Shown piece by piece: positions 26,811 through 36,003 of a DNA stretch of 64,000 nt. Positions within the stretch are counted from its first letter, which is position 1, and the number at the start of each line of letters is the position of its first letter. The notes under the pieces are model-generated. The model had not been told where the DNA came from, did not search any database, and was given only the letters and a program-made list of their open reading frames with translations. The DNA is from Vibrio sp. Of7-15 (GTDB lineage: Bacteria; Pseudomonadota; Gammaproteobacteria; Enterobacterales; Vibrionaceae): positions 124,001-188,000 of the forward strand of contig NZ_JAKRGH010000008.1 of the NCBI RefSeq assembly GCF_022347565.1. Reading direction: 5' to 3'. Position numbers and translations under genes: made by a program.

Positions 26811-26828
26811 AGCTAACAAGAATTTAAG
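26811..26828 (+). repeat. Truncated attC left end
   Basis: AGCTAACAAGAATTTAAG matches the first bases of Vibrio attC repeats, but the rest is absent and the island terminator follows at once. It marks the broken right edge of the second cassette. Confidence 0.6.
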
Positions 26829-26836
26829 CGAAAAAT

Positions 26837-26883
26837 AGCCCGCATCACGCGGGCTATTTTATGTCTGTGTTATTTCCGCCTTA
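26837..26883. repeat. Direct repeat copy 2: bidirectional terminator plus DUF3653 3' end
   Basis: Stem AAAATAGCCCGC / GCGGGCTATTTT around ATCAC, T-rich on both strands, so it can stop transcription from both sides. Sequence identity with 24622-24667 extends past the hairpin into the last codons of DUF3653. Confidence 0.85.
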
Positions 26884-27319
26884 ACTTCTTCATTTTCTGT
26901 TTAGTGGGTATCCACGGGGCAGCCGCCATACGCCGACCACCACGAAATGGCAGCACGTTCGGCTTGGCTGGATAATGGGGGATATCTTCGGGGCTAGGGT
27001 GACCATGTAACTTTAACAACAGCTGATATTCGTCCCGTTGATACGCAAAACTGTCCAATTCCTTCGGGCTGAATTCTCGGCCTTCGGGGGTGATCAAAAT
27101 CCCGCGCTCCTCATTAATCCGAAAACCTTGCCAACGAATATCATTGGGCAAAAATCCAATCGATTTGATGATGAGCAGCTTTTCAGCCATCGGGTTGATG
27201 TCTATTTTTCCGGTCAGCCAGCGTTTGACGGTGATGGGTTCGACGTGAAAATATTCCGCTCCTTGGGCATACGAATCAAATTCTCTCCAATACAACTGGC
27301 GGAAGGCGTCTAATAACAT
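26870..27319 (-). CDS. Phage regulatory protein, DUF3653-like
   Basis: 149 residues. The N-terminal half looks like an HTH (YWREFDSYAQGAEYFHVEPITVKRWLTG), followed by the DUF3653 block RWQGFRINEERGILITPEGREFSPKELDSF and YQRDEYQLLL. DUF3653 genes are typical of vibrio filamentous and satellite phages that use XerCD. It reads away from the dif site 260 bases upstream. It is probably the regulator of the island. Confidence 0.8.
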   Translation of the reverse strand: MLLDAFRQLYWREFDSYAQGAEYFHVEPITVKRWLTGKIDINPMAEKLLIIKSIGFLPNDIRWQGFRINEERGILITPEGREFSPKELDSFAYQRDEYQLLLKLHGHPSPEDIPHYPAKPNVLPFRGGRRMAAAPWIPTKQKMKKLRRK

Positions 27320-27868
27320 GTGATAAACCTCACGAATCGTTTTTTATTTTGATGGTTTTTATCGATGGGTAAATCAGGGTTTAATCGACAAAAGCGATTA
27401 AGTGGCGTGATGATGCGTAATGGCACAAAGCCGCCCAATTTACTGGGCACATAGATACAGATAATAGAAAACGGTGAAAAGAATAATAAATGTGTATAAG
27501 TTACTGATATAAAATGGAAATATGAAATCGTTTTTACAAAACGCCGAGCTTTATTTGAGATGTTACAATAACTTACGCAAGTGCGTATTATATATCTTAT
27601 GTTAAATTAAGTTAAGAGATATTGAGATACAACTCTATACCTTAAAAAGCTCACTATCTTTCCACTCACCTGCTGTTCTCTTGGTTTTTTTCAGTAAATA
27701 CTGTTCATTTAACCATAATTAGTATTTACCATAAAATAGCTAATAAACACTGTATTTAAGAATCTTTCAACTGAGTTGATCGAATCTTAAATACTTTGTT
27801 ATTACCAAAAAAATCATTAATTTACGATAGACTTATTCCAAAGAAAATTATAATTCCTATGTTGAGAT
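27320..27868. other. Intergenic region with dif
   Basis: About 550 bases, AT-rich. It contains the dif site and, overlapping its left end, an inverted repeat TACGCA-AG-TGCGTA (27574-27587) that may be part of the XerC arm or an operator. No gene is seen. Confidence 0.7.
27580..27607 (+). other. dif: XerCD recombination site dif
   Basis: 28 bases with the canonical layout: XerC arm AGTGCGTATTA, 6-base centre TATATC, XerD arm TTATGTTAAAT. The XerD arm is identical to that of Escherichia coli and Vibrio cholerae dif; the XerC arm differs by one base from what I recall of V. cholerae dif1. Such a site resolves chromosome dimers and is the target of phages such as CTX and TLC. It directly flanks the phage-like island. 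Confidence 0.88.
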
Positions 27869-28432
27869 TTACTCCCATTGAAAAACCCCATCATACACAG
27901 TGCAGTTGCTCAGCGAGCTTGAGCCATCTTGGATATAAACTTGTTGTTTATCAGAGGCGCCGTAAGTTAAATAGTCAGAGCATTTGGCACTTTGGCCTGT
28001 GCCAACAACCACTTTTGTTCCTGGGCTGAGTGTGCAACTCACCAATTTATCTAAGGGCGACCATTGATAGCAAATCTCATAGTCTGAGCGGTAAGTCGCC
28101 ACTTTTCCACTGGGTTGTTTAAACGCCCACCATTCACCAAGCTGGCTATTAGGATTCGTGCTGTTCCATGCTCGAAATACTTTAATCTGGGCATCTTTTT
28201 TACTTAGATATACTTTGCCTTGGCATAATTTCCCTTTCCCCGGCTCTCCTAAGGTTTGATTTAATAAGTCAGGATCTTCTGTGGGCTCAAATTTTGAAAC
28301 AAGGCTCAATGGTAATGAAGTATCGCCTTCACACAAAGACGCAATATCCCTTTCATTTTCTGCTTGTTCGGCTGGCATATTGACACAGCCGGATAAAGCA
28401 ATGGTTAACGCACCTAACAAAATCCTTTTCAT
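27869..28432 (-). CDS. Hypothetical lipoprotein
   Basis: 187 residues with a lipoprotein signal (RILLGALTIALSGC). The mature part has six further Cys residues, consistent with disulphides, and no recognised domain (KVFRAWNSTNPNSQLGEWW). It is a single gene beside dif. Role unknown. Confidence 0.75.
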   Translation of the reverse strand: MKRILLGALTIALSGCVNMPAEQAENERDIASLCEGDTSLPLSLVSKFEPTEDPDLLNQTLGEPGKGKLCQGKVYLSKKDAQIKVFRAWNSTNPNSQLGEWWAFKQPSGKVATYRSDYEICYQWSPLDKLVSCTLSPGTKVVVGTGQSAKCSDYLTYGASDKQQVYIQDGSSSLSNCTVYDGVFQWE

Positions 28433-28670
28433 TATTTACTTTCTCCAATTAACAGTTAAACGCACTGAAATCAGTACTAATTTTTCTCACACCGATTAAA
28501 AGATAGTTCGCAAATAAATAACGTAAGTGAAAAATGCCTCTAAGCCACAAAATACGCAGTAAATATCACAAGAGTTCTCGATATTAAGGCACACTCTCAA
28601 AGAGACGAAACATAGAAAGTAATATTGTATACCTTAGTGTTCTAGGCTCTACTCTAAATAGGATAGATTA

Positions 28671-29204
28671 ATGGCTAGTAAATGGTTTATTTTTAAGGAT
28701 CAAAACATGGTAGAACAGATAGAGTTTCCTTCCAACACGCGAATAAATGGTAAAGAAGTCGGCAGTTTTTATCGAGACTCTTTTTCATGTAAAGCCACTA
28801 AAAAAGACCTCAATGCTGCTTATGTGTATCACGCGATTTTCGCTTATTTGCCTAAACCTGTGCAGATCGCATTAAAGATCAGAAACACCATCGTAAAGTG
28901 GTTTGGTTTCTCAGTAGCAGACGTAAAAATGGCTTTACCATTAGAGAATATTGAGGTGGGTAAACAAGCTGGGTTCCTGACCTTTGAAACGGTCTCCGAT
29001 TCCGAAGTGATCACCGTAGCGTCTGAAAAAAACATGGATATATGGCTGTCTGTAATGAAGCTATCTGAACACGAATATGCTGTTTCTACATTGGTGAATC
29101 TAAAAACGGGATCAGGGCGCTTTTATATGGCGTTAATTAAGCCGTTTCATAAGCTGATTGCTAAATATTGTATAACCCAAGCTATTAACGAAAAGCGCAT
29201 TTAG
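28671..29204 (+). CDS. DUF2867-family protein
   Basis: 177 residues of the DUF2867 family (YHAIFAYLPKPVQIALKIRN, VGKQAGFLTFETVSDSEVI, HEYAVSTLVNLKTGSGRFYM, IKPFHKLIAKYCI). Members occur as stand-alone proteins or fused to NAD-dependent epimerases; the activity is unknown. A second in-frame ATG at 28707 has a better AAGGA and would remove 12 residues. Single gene with a terminator-like repeat after it. Confidence 0.85.
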   Translation: MASKWFIFKDQNMVEQIEFPSNTRINGKEVGSFYRDSFSCKATKKDLNAAYVYHAIFAYLPKPVQIALKIRNTIVKWFGFSVADVKMALPLENIEVGKQAGFLTFETVSDSEVITVASEKNMDIWLSVMKLSEHEYAVSTLVNLKTGSGRFYMALIKPFHKLIAKYCITQAINEKRI

Positions 29205-29231
29205 TGAAAATGACTATACACAAGAATTGAA

Positions 29232-29275
29232 GTGCCCTACTTTTCACACTTACCGCTCCAAGTAATTTAGGGCAC
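29232..29275. terminator. Inverted repeat between convergent genes
   Basis: 8-bp stem GTGCCCTA / TAGGGCAC with a 28-base loop, placed between the DUF2867 stop and the convergent membrane-protein stop. No good T-tract, so only a tentative terminator. Confidence 0.4.
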
Positions 29276-29278
29276 GAT

Positions 29279-29617
29279 CTAAAGCACCAAACAAATAAGT
29301 AAACTCAAGAAACCAGACAAAAATAGTTTACTACTTAAACTCATATCGACACTCAATGTTTGCTTATCTTCTTTGCTGTCTTCGGCCATAGCCGCCGCCA
29401 TTCTTGTGGCTTTCAATGGGCTATGCTTTAAATAATTAAGCTTCCCAGGGGACGAAACCATAAAAAATAAGCCCAAGATCCATTGAGTTAACAAAGAATA
29501 GAAAAAATAATCACTCAAAAAATTAAGCTCTGGGACACCCGTTAATAATTCAAGTACATGTAGCAAAAAGATAATACAGCCATGCACAGCCAACACAAAT
29601 ACCGTTAAATGTAACAT
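29279..29617 (-). CDS. Small membrane protein
   Basis: 112 residues with three hydrophobic segments (LTVFVLAVHGCIIFLLHVL, FFYSLLTQWILGLFFMV, FLSGFLSLLICLVL) and a charged loop (AAAMAEDSKEDKQTL). No family recognised. Single gene with its own promoter region upstream of the subtilase stop. Confidence 0.65.
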   Translation of the reverse strand: MLHLTVFVLAVHGCIIFLLHVLELLTGVPELNFLSDYFFYSLLTQWILGLFFMVSSPGKLNYLKHSPLKATRMAAAMAEDSKEDKQTLSVDMSLSSKLFLSGFLSLLICLVL

Positions 29618-29745
29618 TCAGCCTCCTACTATTGTACAAAGTTAAAGATCTATAATACGGATTTATTTACCGAATTCACATTTTATAAAAAACAAAAAGC
29701 AAGTGATCTCTCACCCGCTTTTCAATTTAGATAGAACTAACAATA

Positions 29746-31485
29746 TTATTGTTGATCATACAGGTCTTGCATTAACTGGTAAGAATCAACGATACCGCCA
29801 GTCAAAGATAACTCAGAGAATGGTACGTGCACTTCTGGTGTGGAAGGTTTCTTCACTAGATGGCCTTCGTAAAGTCGAACTGAATCCATGATCGCTTTTT
29901 TCAGTTCTTTACCTTCTAAATCAGGGAACTGTGACAGCGCTAAAGCAGCGACACCTGAAACAACTGGAGCCGCCATGCTGGTTCCACTGTATGCTTCATA
30001 TTCATTGCCCGGCGTTGTCGACATGATCTTATACCCCGGTGCAAACAGGTCGACACTTTCTTGACCAAAGTTACTGAAGCTAGCCACCATAGATTCATCT
30101 TTGTAGTTTGCAGAAGCACCAATGTCTAACCAAGTGCTAATACGGCTTCCCGGGTAGTAAACTGGGTAACGGTTCGGGAAACTTGGTTTAATGTCATTAT
30201 CTGTTTTGCTGTTACCTGCTGAGTGAACCAGTAGTACACCCTTGCGCGCAGCATAACGGAATGCTTCATCAACAATGCCTTTATATGGTGAGTAAGACTT
30301 ACCAAAACTCATATTGATGATTTTTGCGCCGTTATCTACAGCATAACGAACTGAGTTTGCGATGTCTTTATCACGCTCATCTCCGTTTGGAACTGCACGT
30401 AACGCCATGATTTTCACGTTATTAGCAACACCTCTTACACCCAACCCGTTATTACGATCGGCGGCAATAATGCCAGATACGTGAGTACCGTGAGAAGAGT
30501 CAGGACCAATTACGTCATTGTTACCGTAATCGCTTTCCCATGGGCTGTATGGCTGATCTTTTACAATATCAACACGTGGGTCAAAGTCTAAATTGTAGTA
30601 GTAGTTTACTGGTGTTGAATAATAATCAACAACATAGGCTAAGTAATCGAACGAACGCCAGCGTGTGAACGTTTGAACCAAGAAGTCTGCCGCTGCTTGA
30701 ACTTCAGCGTCATCACTCTTAATGGCTTCAAGCGCTGCTACCGAAAAGTCTGTCTGACCTAATTTGTTCTCAAGAACAGCTTTGCTTGCTAGCGCTTGAT
30801 CATTGAGATCTTTAAACTCGTTGTACTTTTGGGTCGCTTCCGTCGATTTTTCTAGATAATCTTTTTTCACGCCACGGAAGTATTCTTTCTCTTTCTTACT
30901 TAACCATTTCCAAATGCCGATCTCTTTATAAAAAAGGAAGCGTTTGTATTCACGAGTCACTTCTAAGGTGTCTTGGTCTACGTGAGAACCATCACGACCA
31001 CCAATGAAGTTCCAGCCATAAATGTCATCTACATAACCATTTTGATCATCGTCAATGCCATTATTTGGGATCTCATTCGGGTTAACCCAAATTTTGCCTT
31101 GTAAATCTTCGTGATGAACATCAACCCCAGAGTCAATTACCGCTACAATCACAGGCTCAGTGCGATACAGTGAGAAAGTATCATACACACGATCAACACT
31201 TGAACCTTCAATACCGTCAAGCAATGGATCTTGGTTAAACCAATCTCCACTTAACGGAGCTGTAGCTGATAATAAGCTCTCTAAACTACGTTTTACACGG
31301 CTATTCATTTCCAGTGGACCCGCAACTTGAGTCGCGTCTGCATGCTGGATAATGGTTCCCTTAGCCGTAACAATATCTTCCACCGGTGCAGGCTCTACTT
31401 TATCAATCGCGGCAAATGCAGATGGCACTACCGCTGTCATGATCGCTCCGGAAATAGCAGAAAGATAAAAACGTTTCCCTTTCAT
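29746..31485 (-). CDS. Secreted subtilisin-like (S8) serine protease with large insert
   Basis: The ATG at 31485 has GGAG 9 bases upstream and begins a signal peptide (MKGKRFYLSAISGAIMT); a further ATG 15 bases earlier is less likely. About 579 residues. Catalytic Asp118 (AVIDSGVD), His332 (SHGTHVSG) and Ser503 (SGTSMAAP). A charged insert of about 160 residues lies between the Asp and His blocks, far longer than usual, and carries a Lys/Glu-rich probable coiled coil. A calcium-like loop (NNGIDDDQNGYVDD) follows the Asp motif. No C-terminal pre-peptidase domain. Likely an extracellular or periplasmic protease. Confidence 0.93.
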   Translation of the reverse strand: MKGKRFYLSAISGAIMTAVVPSAFAAIDKVEPAPVEDIVTAKGTIIQHADATQVAGPLEMNSRVKRSLESLLSATAPLSGDWFNQDPLLDGIEGSSVDRVYDTFSLYRTEPVIVAVIDSGVDVHHEDLQGKIWVNPNEIPNNGIDDDQNGYVDDIYGWNFIGGRDGSHVDQDTLEVTREYKRFLFYKEIGIWKWLSKKEKEYFRGVKKDYLEKSTEATQKYNEFKDLNDQALASKAVLENKLGQTDFSVAALEAIKSDDAEVQAAADFLVQTFTRWRSFDYLAYVVDYYSTPVNYYYNLDFDPRVDIVKDQPYSPWESDYGNNDVIGPDSSHGTHVSGIIAADRNNGLGVRGVANNVKIMALRAVPNGDERDKDIANSVRYAVDNGAKIINMSFGKSYSPYKGIVDEAFRYAARKGVLLVHSAGNSKTDNDIKPSFPNRYPVYYPGSRISTWLDIGASANYKDESMVASFSNFGQESVDLFAPGYKIMSTTPGNEYEAYSGTSMAAPVVSGVAALALSQFPDLEGKELKKAIMDSVRLYEGHLVKKPSTPEVHVPFSELSLTGGIVDSYQLMQDLYDQQ

Positions 31486-31500
31486 TGTAATGTTCTCCAT

Positions 31501-31825
31501 GTAACTGACGTTATATTTTTATTATTTACCTAAACCATAAAGTCCATATATTGATACCAAGAAAGGCTAATTTTTAAGACCAACCAAGAGTCTCAATATA
31601 GGAAAATATAATTTAAAAAGTAAAGATTAAAAGCAGATTTAATTTATAAAACTCACTTTTAATTAGAGGCTATCACTTAAAACTGAGTGATAAAACACTT
31701 ATTAACAAAAAGTCAACATTGAGCCAATTAAATTAATTGATAAAAAAAGCCACTTAATAAGTGGCTTATCATGTTCAATACTATTTGTAAAATACAAATA
31801 GAGCTTAATTCACCCTCTATTTTAC
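31501..31825. other. Intergenic region between subtilase and M23 genes
   Basis: About 325 AT-rich bases on the upstream side of the subtilase gene; presumably holds its promoter. Contains the terminator at 31747-31767. No gene. Confidence 0.6.
31747..31767 (-). terminator. Terminator of the M23 gene
   Basis: AAGCCACTT / AAGTGGCTT with a 3-base loop, followed by a T-tract on the minus strand. Confidence 0.88.
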
Positions 31826-33145
31826 CTACTGCCTTACGCCATTATTATATATTGAACTCCATGCGCATTTATATCCATTGTTACTTAAGTTACTAAAATA
31901 AAATCGACTGCAATTACCATCGTAATTATAACGACCAATGTTCACCTGATACTCTCCAAAATTAACACCCTGCAAAGACACATAACGGCCATTTTTTAAT
32001 AATGAAAAATGAAGGTGAGGCCCTGTAGAACTTCCGCCTTCACAAAGTGCAGTACTTTTATTACTGGCATAAGTTCCTAGCTTAGTATCGGCATTAACCC
32101 ATTGCCCTTGCTGAACTTGAATGCCATCCATGTGATAATAATTCGTTGCCCATCCATTTGGGTTTGTTACCCTTACTTGGCAACGAGAAAGCACATTAAC
32201 AGTACCGTTGTGTGCTGCGACAACACTGTATGTATTTCCTCCCCATCGAGGCCAATCGTACGACACATCAATGGAAGAAAATGGGTAACCTGAACCCGTA
32301 TGAGAATGAGCTCCGTTGGATTTCCAAGAGTAGCCAATACGCCAAGGAAACTGCATCATACTTGTTGGTGGAACCATTAACATCTCACTACTATTCAAAT
32401 GGTTAACATTTATTCCAGAAGAAAAAGTATCCTCATGTTTATCGGTAAATAATGCAATGAATGTGTCGGTAAAAGCGGTATAGAACTGGCTCGTATTTTG
32501 TCTTTCCAATGAAGGTTGTCCGCTCGCCTGCAGAGCAGATAAAGCGACAGTTGCAGCTTCTTTGACACCTGATGACTTAATTCTTTGCTGTTCGGCAATC
32601 TCTGGATTATTTCTAAGTTGTTTCTTTTCATACTGATAAAAAAACCAAGACAGACGAAATAGCACGTCCTGTAATTGTTCGGACACCGTTACCTTATTTG
32701 ATAAATCACCAAATAATGAGGTTAATTTATTGGTATCTGGGTTTGAGATAATTCCTGACTTTATCTCCATTAAAGCAAGCGCTATTTTGGGGTTGATGCT
32801 GTAATAACCACTCCAATGTGCAATGGTTTCATGATAATTCAGCAACACTGGTGAATTATTCTCCAAATATCCAACTAAATCGAATTCTTCCGCATTATCA
32901 CCATAAAGGAAAAGGTCATTATTAAAATGAAGAACAACATCGGGTATATGTTGATTATTGATTATTTTGTAATTTGGTAACCCTATCGAAATACTGGTCG
33001 CAAAAGATAATGGTGAGATAATTAATGACAACATTCCCGATACCATAAAAATCTGACGTCGATTTTTTTTTAATTTTACTAATTTATCGCTAATTGGTTC
33101 AATTTTCTTATTAATGTTAATTTTCATTGGTATTAAATTACTCAT
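31826..33145 (-). CDS. LasA-like M23 metallopeptidase (beta-lytic)
   Basis: 439 residues. An N-terminal basic region with a hydrophobic segment (IFMVSGMLSLIISPLSFATS) forms the signal, then a pro-region, then an M23 domain: SHTGSGYPFSSIDVSYDWPR (Zn-binding His and Asp), NYYHMDGIQVQQGQWV and GPHLHFSLLKNG (HxH). The C-terminus has a Cys pair. LasA/beta-lytic proteases cleave Gly-rich peptide bridges and can lyse Gram-positive cells. The ATG at 33145 has AAGGA at a good distance. It is divergent from a trypsin-like protease gene. Confidence 0.92.
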   Translation of the reverse strand: MSNLIPMKININKKIEPISDKLVKLKKNRRQIFMVSGMLSLIISPLSFATSISIGLPNYKIINNQHIPDVVLHFNNDLFLYGDNAEEFDLVGYLENNSPVLLNYHETIAHWSGYYSINPKIALALMEIKSGIISNPDTNKLTSLFGDLSNKVTVSEQLQDVLFRLSWFFYQYEKKQLRNNPEIAEQQRIKSSGVKEAATVALSALQASGQPSLERQNTSQFYTAFTDTFIALFTDKHEDTFSSGINVNHLNSSEMLMVPPTSMMQFPWRIGYSWKSNGAHSHTGSGYPFSSIDVSYDWPRWGGNTYSVVAAHNGTVNVLSRCQVRVTNPNGWATNYYHMDGIQVQQGQWVNADTKLGTYASNKSTALCEGGSSTGPHLHFSLLKNGRYVSLQGVNFGEYQVNIGRYNYDGNCSRFYFSNLSNNGYKCAWSSIYNNGVRQ

Positions 33146-33778
33146 ATCGTGTCCTTATTTTAAAGATAACAACTAAATATACTTTCTATTTAATGACGAA
33201 TATAAACATCATGACAATTAATAAAATTAAATCGGTCATCAGTTTGGAATAGCCGTGAAGCCATATATAACAAGCTTTCCTTTCGAAAATTTATAGCCAC
33301 TCTTTTATTGACAACTTATTCAACACAACTTATGAATTACCAAAATAATTCTCTTTTGCTAAATTTTTCCCCTCTCACTTCCTTTTCTATAGTAACTCCT
33401 TAATAGTTATGCTTTTCTGGATAAAATTCAGAAATAATTCGTTTTTAAACCTATAAAAAAAGCTCGGTCATACCAACAAAATGGCAAAGATTATCTTGCT
33501 GTTATTTACGAATTTACTCAGTAGTTAATACTAAAAAGCTATCAAACGGATAGAGCATACATCGACACATCACAAGAAAGTTGGTGTTTTTTATGGCATT
33601 AGTTCCAATAGTTTCAAATAACGTAACACGTCAATTACTGTGTTTGTCGATCTTGCTATCAAAACGATCAATGTTTTTTGCCACTTTATAAAAAGATTTC
33701 TATACGTTGCTCTTACAGGGTTGAGCTGTCTCTGAAAGTAATCTCCATTTATCTATCTAAAATCACAAGGAAACTGGT
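33146..33778. promoter_or_regulatory. Long divergent region between M23 and trypsin-like genes
   Basis: 633 AT-rich bases between divergent exoenzyme genes. No gene or strong repeat is seen. The length suggests complex control of both promoters, but I cannot name a regulator site. Confidence 0.5.
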
Positions 33779-35896
33779 ATGTTTAGATCCGCCAAATGCG
33801 CACTTTCAATTGCAGCACTCGCAGGGATGCCATTTATCGCACACGGTAATGAAACCATAGATCCTCCTCGCCCACCTGTTATTTCAGACACGGTTCCGTA
33901 TAGCCTATCGCTGACTGTACCAACCATGAGTTTGATGTCTGAATCGGGCCAAGAAGTAGTGAAGCAAAGTCAAGTGCATCAAGCAGGGGCAGAATTTATT
34001 AAGGTACACTTTAAACGATTCCAGATACCTGAAGGGGCTTTTGTTGAAGTCAGTAACCCTGAAAACAGTGAAACCTACCGCTATGAAGGTAACAATCACT
34101 CGCAGGCAACGTTTGATCCTGTGGCTGGTGAAGACGGCATAACCCGATTTTCGGCCATGTCGATTACGGGAGATACAGCAATTATTCGCTTAGTCATTCC
34201 TGCTGGTGTCACTTGGACTGCGGATCACGGTGTTGAGATTGATCGATATTACGCAGGCCACCCTGAAGCAGTTCAAACAAATAATATTAGTGAAAACACT
34301 ATGTTTAGCACTGCTATCCCGGAATCTACCTGTGGTGTCAACGAACGCCGTGATGTGGCTTGCTGGGAAAGTTCACACCCTGTTGAATTTGAACGTACTC
34401 GCCCTGTGGCAAGATTATTGATGGATGGTAGCGGTCTATGTACAGGTTGGCGTGTGGGATCAGATAACCACATGTTCACCAATAACCACTGTTTGGATAA
34501 TGAAAGCCGCCTGCAAAACACCGAAGTTTGGTTTAACTACCAAAAAACAGACTGTAATGGCAGCACATATGCGGGTACAGTGAAAGTAACGGGCGCTCAA
34601 ATGCTTAAAACTGACTATACCCTTGATTACACTCTGTTTACGGTGAATAATTTTGAACAAATCGCACAGTTTGGCTATTTTGGTTTAGATGTTCGTACTC
34701 CAACAAAGAACGAATACATTTATATTCCGCAGCATGGTGCGGGTAATCCAAAAGAGCTTTCCATCGAGAGCGATCAAAACAGTGGTGGCTTGTGCCAAAT
34801 TGATGTTGCGGTAGCTAATGGCCGAGGAACAGGCACTGACACCGGGTATTTTTGTGACACGATTGGTGGATCTTCCGGCTCGCCAGTATTAGCCGCTAGT
34901 TCCAACAACGTTATCGCACTTCACCACTTTGGAGGGTGTGAAAACCAAGGTGTTCGGATTGATAAAATATGGCCACAGGTATCCAGTTTCTTTAACAACA
35001 CCCCTCCTGTTGGTGACAACAACATACCGGGTAACAAGCCGCCAGTGGCTCAAATTGCCGCTAATTGTGATGGCCTAAGTTGTACCTTTAATGGTTCTGG
35101 CTCTACCGATGTTGATGGCAGCATCGTTGATTATGTGTGGGCATTTGGTGATGGCAACCAAGCTAATGGCGCATCGGTGACACATAGCTTCGCAAGCAAT
35201 GGAAGCTATCAAGTTACACTGACGGTTACAGATGATGGCGGATTAAGCAGCACAAAAACTCAAGATGTTATTGCGAATGACGGTAGTGGCAATCAATTAA
35301 CGTCTGGGGTCCCTGTTGCGGGTTTATCTGGTGTTAAAGGCTCTGAACAAGTCTTTGTCATTGATGTACCAAAAGATCAAAGCTTACTGACAGTAACAAC
35401 GTCGGGCGGTACTGGAGATGTGGATCTGTACGTAAAAGCGGGGGCAGTACCAACCACTAACAGCTACGACTGCCGACCTTATAAATCAGGTAATGCAGAA
35501 AGCTGTACGGGTACTTACCAAGGAAAAGTGTATGTAAAACTAGTTGGTTACAGCGCTTTTTCTGATGTCACATTAGTAGCGACAACAAAAGGAAACACCA
35601 ATAATACTGGTTTTCCTGTCACGGACATCACGGCAACACAAGGTAATTGGCAGCACTATTCTTATACCGTTCCTGCTGGTGTAACGTCGGTTAATGTCGC
35701 GATGTCTGGTGGTACTGGAGATGCTGATCTGTATGTTCGTAAAGGTCAAGCACCAACAAAAACCAGCTATGACTGCCGCCCTTATAAGTCGGGTAATACC
35801 GAATCATGTGCTATCACTGCGGTAGAAGGTGAGCAAATTCACATTGGCATTCTCGCTTTTAGAAATTTCTCTGGCGTAATGTTAGATGTGAAATAA
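33779..35896 (+). CDS. Secreted trypsin-like serine protease with PKD and two PPC domains
   Basis: 705 residues. Signal peptide (ALSIAALAGMPFIAHG), pro-region, then a chymotrypsin-fold lysyl-endopeptidase-like domain: His237 (NNHC), Asp283 (LDYTLF) and Ser366 (GGSSGSP). A PKD domain (residues about 420-500, VWAFGDGNQANG) and two pre-peptidase C-terminal (PPC) domains (about 505-600 and 610-705) follow; both PPC domains have GTGD-DLYV and YDCRPYKSGN. PPC domains are usually cut off after type II secretion. AAGGA precedes the ATG. Confidence 0.95.
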   Translation: MFRSAKCALSIAALAGMPFIAHGNETIDPPRPPVISDTVPYSLSLTVPTMSLMSESGQEVVKQSQVHQAGAEFIKVHFKRFQIPEGAFVEVSNPENSETYRYEGNNHSQATFDPVAGEDGITRFSAMSITGDTAIIRLVIPAGVTWTADHGVEIDRYYAGHPEAVQTNNISENTMFSTAIPESTCGVNERRDVACWESSHPVEFERTRPVARLLMDGSGLCTGWRVGSDNHMFTNNHCLDNESRLQNTEVWFNYQKTDCNGSTYAGTVKVTGAQMLKTDYTLDYTLFTVNNFEQIAQFGYFGLDVRTPTKNEYIYIPQHGAGNPKELSIESDQNSGGLCQIDVAVANGRGTGTDTGYFCDTIGGSSGSPVLAASSNNVIALHHFGGCENQGVRIDKIWPQVSSFFNNTPPVGDNNIPGNKPPVAQIAANCDGLSCTFNGSGSTDVDGSIVDYVWAFGDGNQANGASVTHSFASNGSYQVTLTVTDDGGLSSTKTQDVIANDGSGNQLTSGVPVAGLSGVKGSEQVFVIDVPKDQSLLTVTTSGGTGDVDLYVKAGAVPTTNSYDCRPYKSGNAESCTGTYQGKVYVKLVGYSAFSDVTLVATTKGNTNNTGFPVTDITATQGNWQHYSYTVPAGVTSVNVAMSGGTGDADLYVRKGQAPTKTSYDCRPYKSGNTESCAITAVEGEQIHIGILAFRNFSGVMLDVK

Positions 35897-35925
35897 ACGA
35901 TAAGTATTAAACTTTTGTTACTAGC

Positions 35926-35956
35926 AGCTGCCCATAATCACTGGGCAGCTTTTTTA
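35926..35956 (+). terminator. Terminator of the trypsin-like gene
   Basis: AGCTGCCCA / TGGGCAGCT with a 7-base loop and a TTTTTT tract. Confidence 0.93.
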
Positions 35957-36003
35957 TGCCAAATGTTAACTAATAACACACATTGAAATAATGACAAGAC
36001 GGC

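Noticed and set aside
27574-27587. TACGCA-AG-TGCGTA as an independent operator for DUF3653.
   Set aside because: It overlaps the dif XerC arm, which already explains half of the palindrome; a separate operator cannot be supported.
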